Positions 62,694 through 64,000 of a DNA stretch of 64,000 nucleotides are shown here, piece after piece. The position numbers were made by a program, and so were the translations under genes. Each line of letters opens with the position of its first letter. Position 1 is the first letter of the stretch. The stretch comes from Candidatus Binatia bacterium. Lineage in GTDB: Bacteria; Desulfobacterota; Binatia; UBA9968; JAJDTQ01. The DNA is taken from contig OX638375.1 in the NCBI GenBank assembly GCA_951813575.1, positions 2,805,042 to 2,869,041 on the forward strand, read 5' to 3'. Below the pieces are notes generated by a model that had not been told where the DNA came from, made no database searches, and saw only the letters and a list, made by a program, of their open reading frames with translations.

Positions 62694-64000
62694 ATGGCAC
62701 GAGCAAGAGTCGTATACGAGTGTCAGAACTGTGGGTTCCAGTCTCCCAAGTGGCTGGGGCGGTGCCCGGACTGCGGCCGGTGGGACTCGCTGGTGGAGGA
62801 AGCGGTGACCGCGGGCGCCAACGTGCGTGGGGACAGGGACGCCGGCCCGGCACGCGCGCCGTCGCCCCTCCACGAGGTCACCGCCGACACCGACAGCCGT
62901 CTGCGCTCGGGCATCGAAGAGTTCGACCGGGTGCTGGGAGGCGGTCTGGTGGACGGCTCCGCGGTACTCATCGGCGGCGACCCCGGCATCGGCAAGTCGA
63001 CGTTGCTGCTCCAGGCAGTGGCGGCGCTGAGCCATGACGGGCCGCCCTGCCTCTACGTCTCCGGCGAGGAGTCGGAACAGCAGGTCAAGATGCGGGGCCG
63101 GCGTATCTCGCTGGCGGCCTCGAGCCTGCTGGTGCTGAGCGAGACGTCGCTGGAGCGTATCCTGGAGCAGGTCAAGGCGGTCAAGCCCGCGGTGCTGGTG
63201 GTGGATTCCATACAGACGGTGCACACGGCCGCCATCCCATCGGCGCCGGGCAGCATCGGACAGGTCCGGGAGTGTTCGAGCACGCTGATCTCCCTGGCCA
63301 AGAAGACCGGCATCGCCACCTTTCTCGTGGGTCACGTGACCAAGGACGGCGCCATCGCCGGCCCGCGGGTGCTGGAGCACATGGTGGACACGGTGCTCTA
63401 CTTCGAGGGCGAGCGCGGCCACAGCTTCCGCATCCTGCGGGCGGTCAAGAACCGTTTCGGCTCCACCAACGAGATCGGCGTGTTCGAGATGCAGGAGGCC
63501 GGCCTGCGGGAGGTATCCAACCCTTCCGAGATCTTTCTTTCCGAACGTCCCCTGGGAGGGTCGGGGTCGGTGGTGGTGCCCAGCATGGAGGGCACCCGTC
63601 CGATCCTGGTGGAGATCCAGTCGCTGGTGACCCGTTCCTACCTCAACCTGCCCCGGCGCACCTGCATCGGCGTGGACGCCAACCGCCTCGCGTTGATCCT
63701 GGCCATCCTGGAGAAGCGCAAGGGGATGAACTTTTTCGACAAGGACGTGTTCATCAACGTCGCGGGGGGTGTGGCCGTATCCGAGCCCGCCGTGGATCTG
63801 GGTCTCGCGGTGGGGGTGGCCTCCAGCGCCCTGGACCGGCCGGTGGACCCCCACATGATCTTCGTCGGCGAGGTGGGTCTGGCCGGAGAGATCCGCACCG
63901 TGACCCGGGCCGAGGCGCGGGTGGCCGAGGCGGGCAAGCTCGGGTTCCGCAAGTGCGTCCTGCCCCAGGGCAACCGCCGGCAGCTCGCGCACGTCGAGCA
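62694..64000 (+). CDS. radA: DNA repair protein RadA (3' partial)
   Basis: RecA-like branch-migration and repair ATPase, cut by the window end (about 435 residues visible). Zinc finger C10-x2-C13 and C24-x2-C27 at the N-terminus (YECQNCGFQSPKWLGRCPDC), Walker A IGGDPGIGKSTLL near residue 100, the RadA-specific KNRFGSTNE motif near residue 252, and the Lon-like C-terminal domain (NRLALILAILEKRKGMNFF). It reads through to base 64000 without a stop. ATG at 62694 follows GGGGTCGGGC. Confidence 0.93.
   Translation, partial: MARARVVYECQNCGFQSPKWLGRCPDCGRWDSLVEEAVTAGANVRGDRDAGPARAPSPLHEVTADTDSRLRSGIEEFDRVLGGGLVDGSAVLIGGDPGIGKSTLLLQAVAALSHDGPPCLYVSGEESEQQVKMRGRRISLAASSLLVLSETSLERILEQVKAVKPAVLVVDSIQTVHTAAIPSAPGSIGQVRECSSTLISLAKKTGIATFLVGHVTKDGAIAGPRVLEHMVDTVLYFEGERGHSFRILRAVKNRFGSTNEIGVFEMQEAGLREVSNPSEIFLSERPLGGSGSVVVPSMEGTRPILVEIQSLVTRSYLNLPRRTCIGVDANRLALILAILEKRKGMNFFDKDVFINVAGGVAVSEPAVDLGLAVGVASSALDRPVDPHMIFVGEVGLAGEIRTVTRAEARVAEAGKLGFRKCVLPQGNRRQLAHVE

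Overview
The window is a gene-dense, high-GC stretch of a Gram-negative bacterial chromosome. Supporting features are leucyl/phenylalanyl-tRNA protein transferase, HemE plus oxygen-dependent protoporphyrinogen oxidase, RadA, DinB, tripartite tricarboxylate transporter (TTT) parts and a CO-dehydrogenase-type molybdenum hydroxylase. The content suggests an aerobic environmental heterotroph, proteobacterial or of a related uncultured lineage (inferred from gene content only). No rRNA, tRNA, insertion sequence or CRISPR array was found.

Layout. 1-0.6 kb: PIN-domain toxin-antitoxin pair, antitoxin cut by the window edge. 0.65-6.6 kb: catabolic cluster (amidase, LLM flavin oxidoreductase, two amidohydrolases, alcohol dehydrogenase). 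6.6-8.5 kb: overlapping AAA ATPase / TOPRIM-like gene pair, a defence candidate. 8.6-14.1 kb: secreted lectin-like protein, amidohydrolase, MazEF-type pair, molybdopterin oxidoreductase and Fe/2-oxoglutarate dioxygenase. 14.1-14.6 kb: tandem repeats beside palindromes. 14.6-19.6 kb: minus-strand run (glycine-reductase-component-B homologue, SDR, amidohydrolase, TctC, class II aldolase). 19.6-26.9 kb: AddB-AddA-nucleoside phosphorylase, coupled by ATGA overlaps. 27-28.1 kb: metallo-beta-lactamase-fold protein and a ferredoxin-like protein. 28.4-32.4 kb: lower-GC two-gene island (AlbA_2/Schlafen-type ATPase plus PHP/SMC-like ATPase), a second defence candidate. 32.9-41.6 kb: PEP-mutase-family lyase, L,D-transpeptidase, LigB-LigA-SDR operon, two Sel1 proteins, Nudix, VOC and Aat. 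41.6-44.3 kb: di-iron oxygenase, NuoE-like ferredoxin and NuoF-like flavoprotein in one operon, with a clear promoter and a palindromic operator. 44.5-50 kb: TctC, fused TctA-TctB, LLM oxidoreductase, second TctC. 50-52.1 kb: MaoC, CoA transferase and AhpD-like gene. 52.1-52.7 kb: second repeat array. 52.7-58.8 kb: ferritin-like protein, epimerase, CoxS-L-M hydroxylase and VOC. 58.8 kb: third small array. 58.9-64 kb: hemG, hemE, dinB and radA (cut by the window end).

Much of the window looks like uptake and breakdown of organic acids or aromatics: TTT transporters, amidohydrolases, extradiol dioxygenase, di-iron oxygenase, CoA transferase and MaoC. Repair genes (addAB, dinB, radA) and small defence-like modules are interspersed. 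The strongest candidates for something not well described are the oxygenase with a Complex-I-like reductase, the two ATPase pairs, and the three repeat arrays built from the head of a palindromic element.
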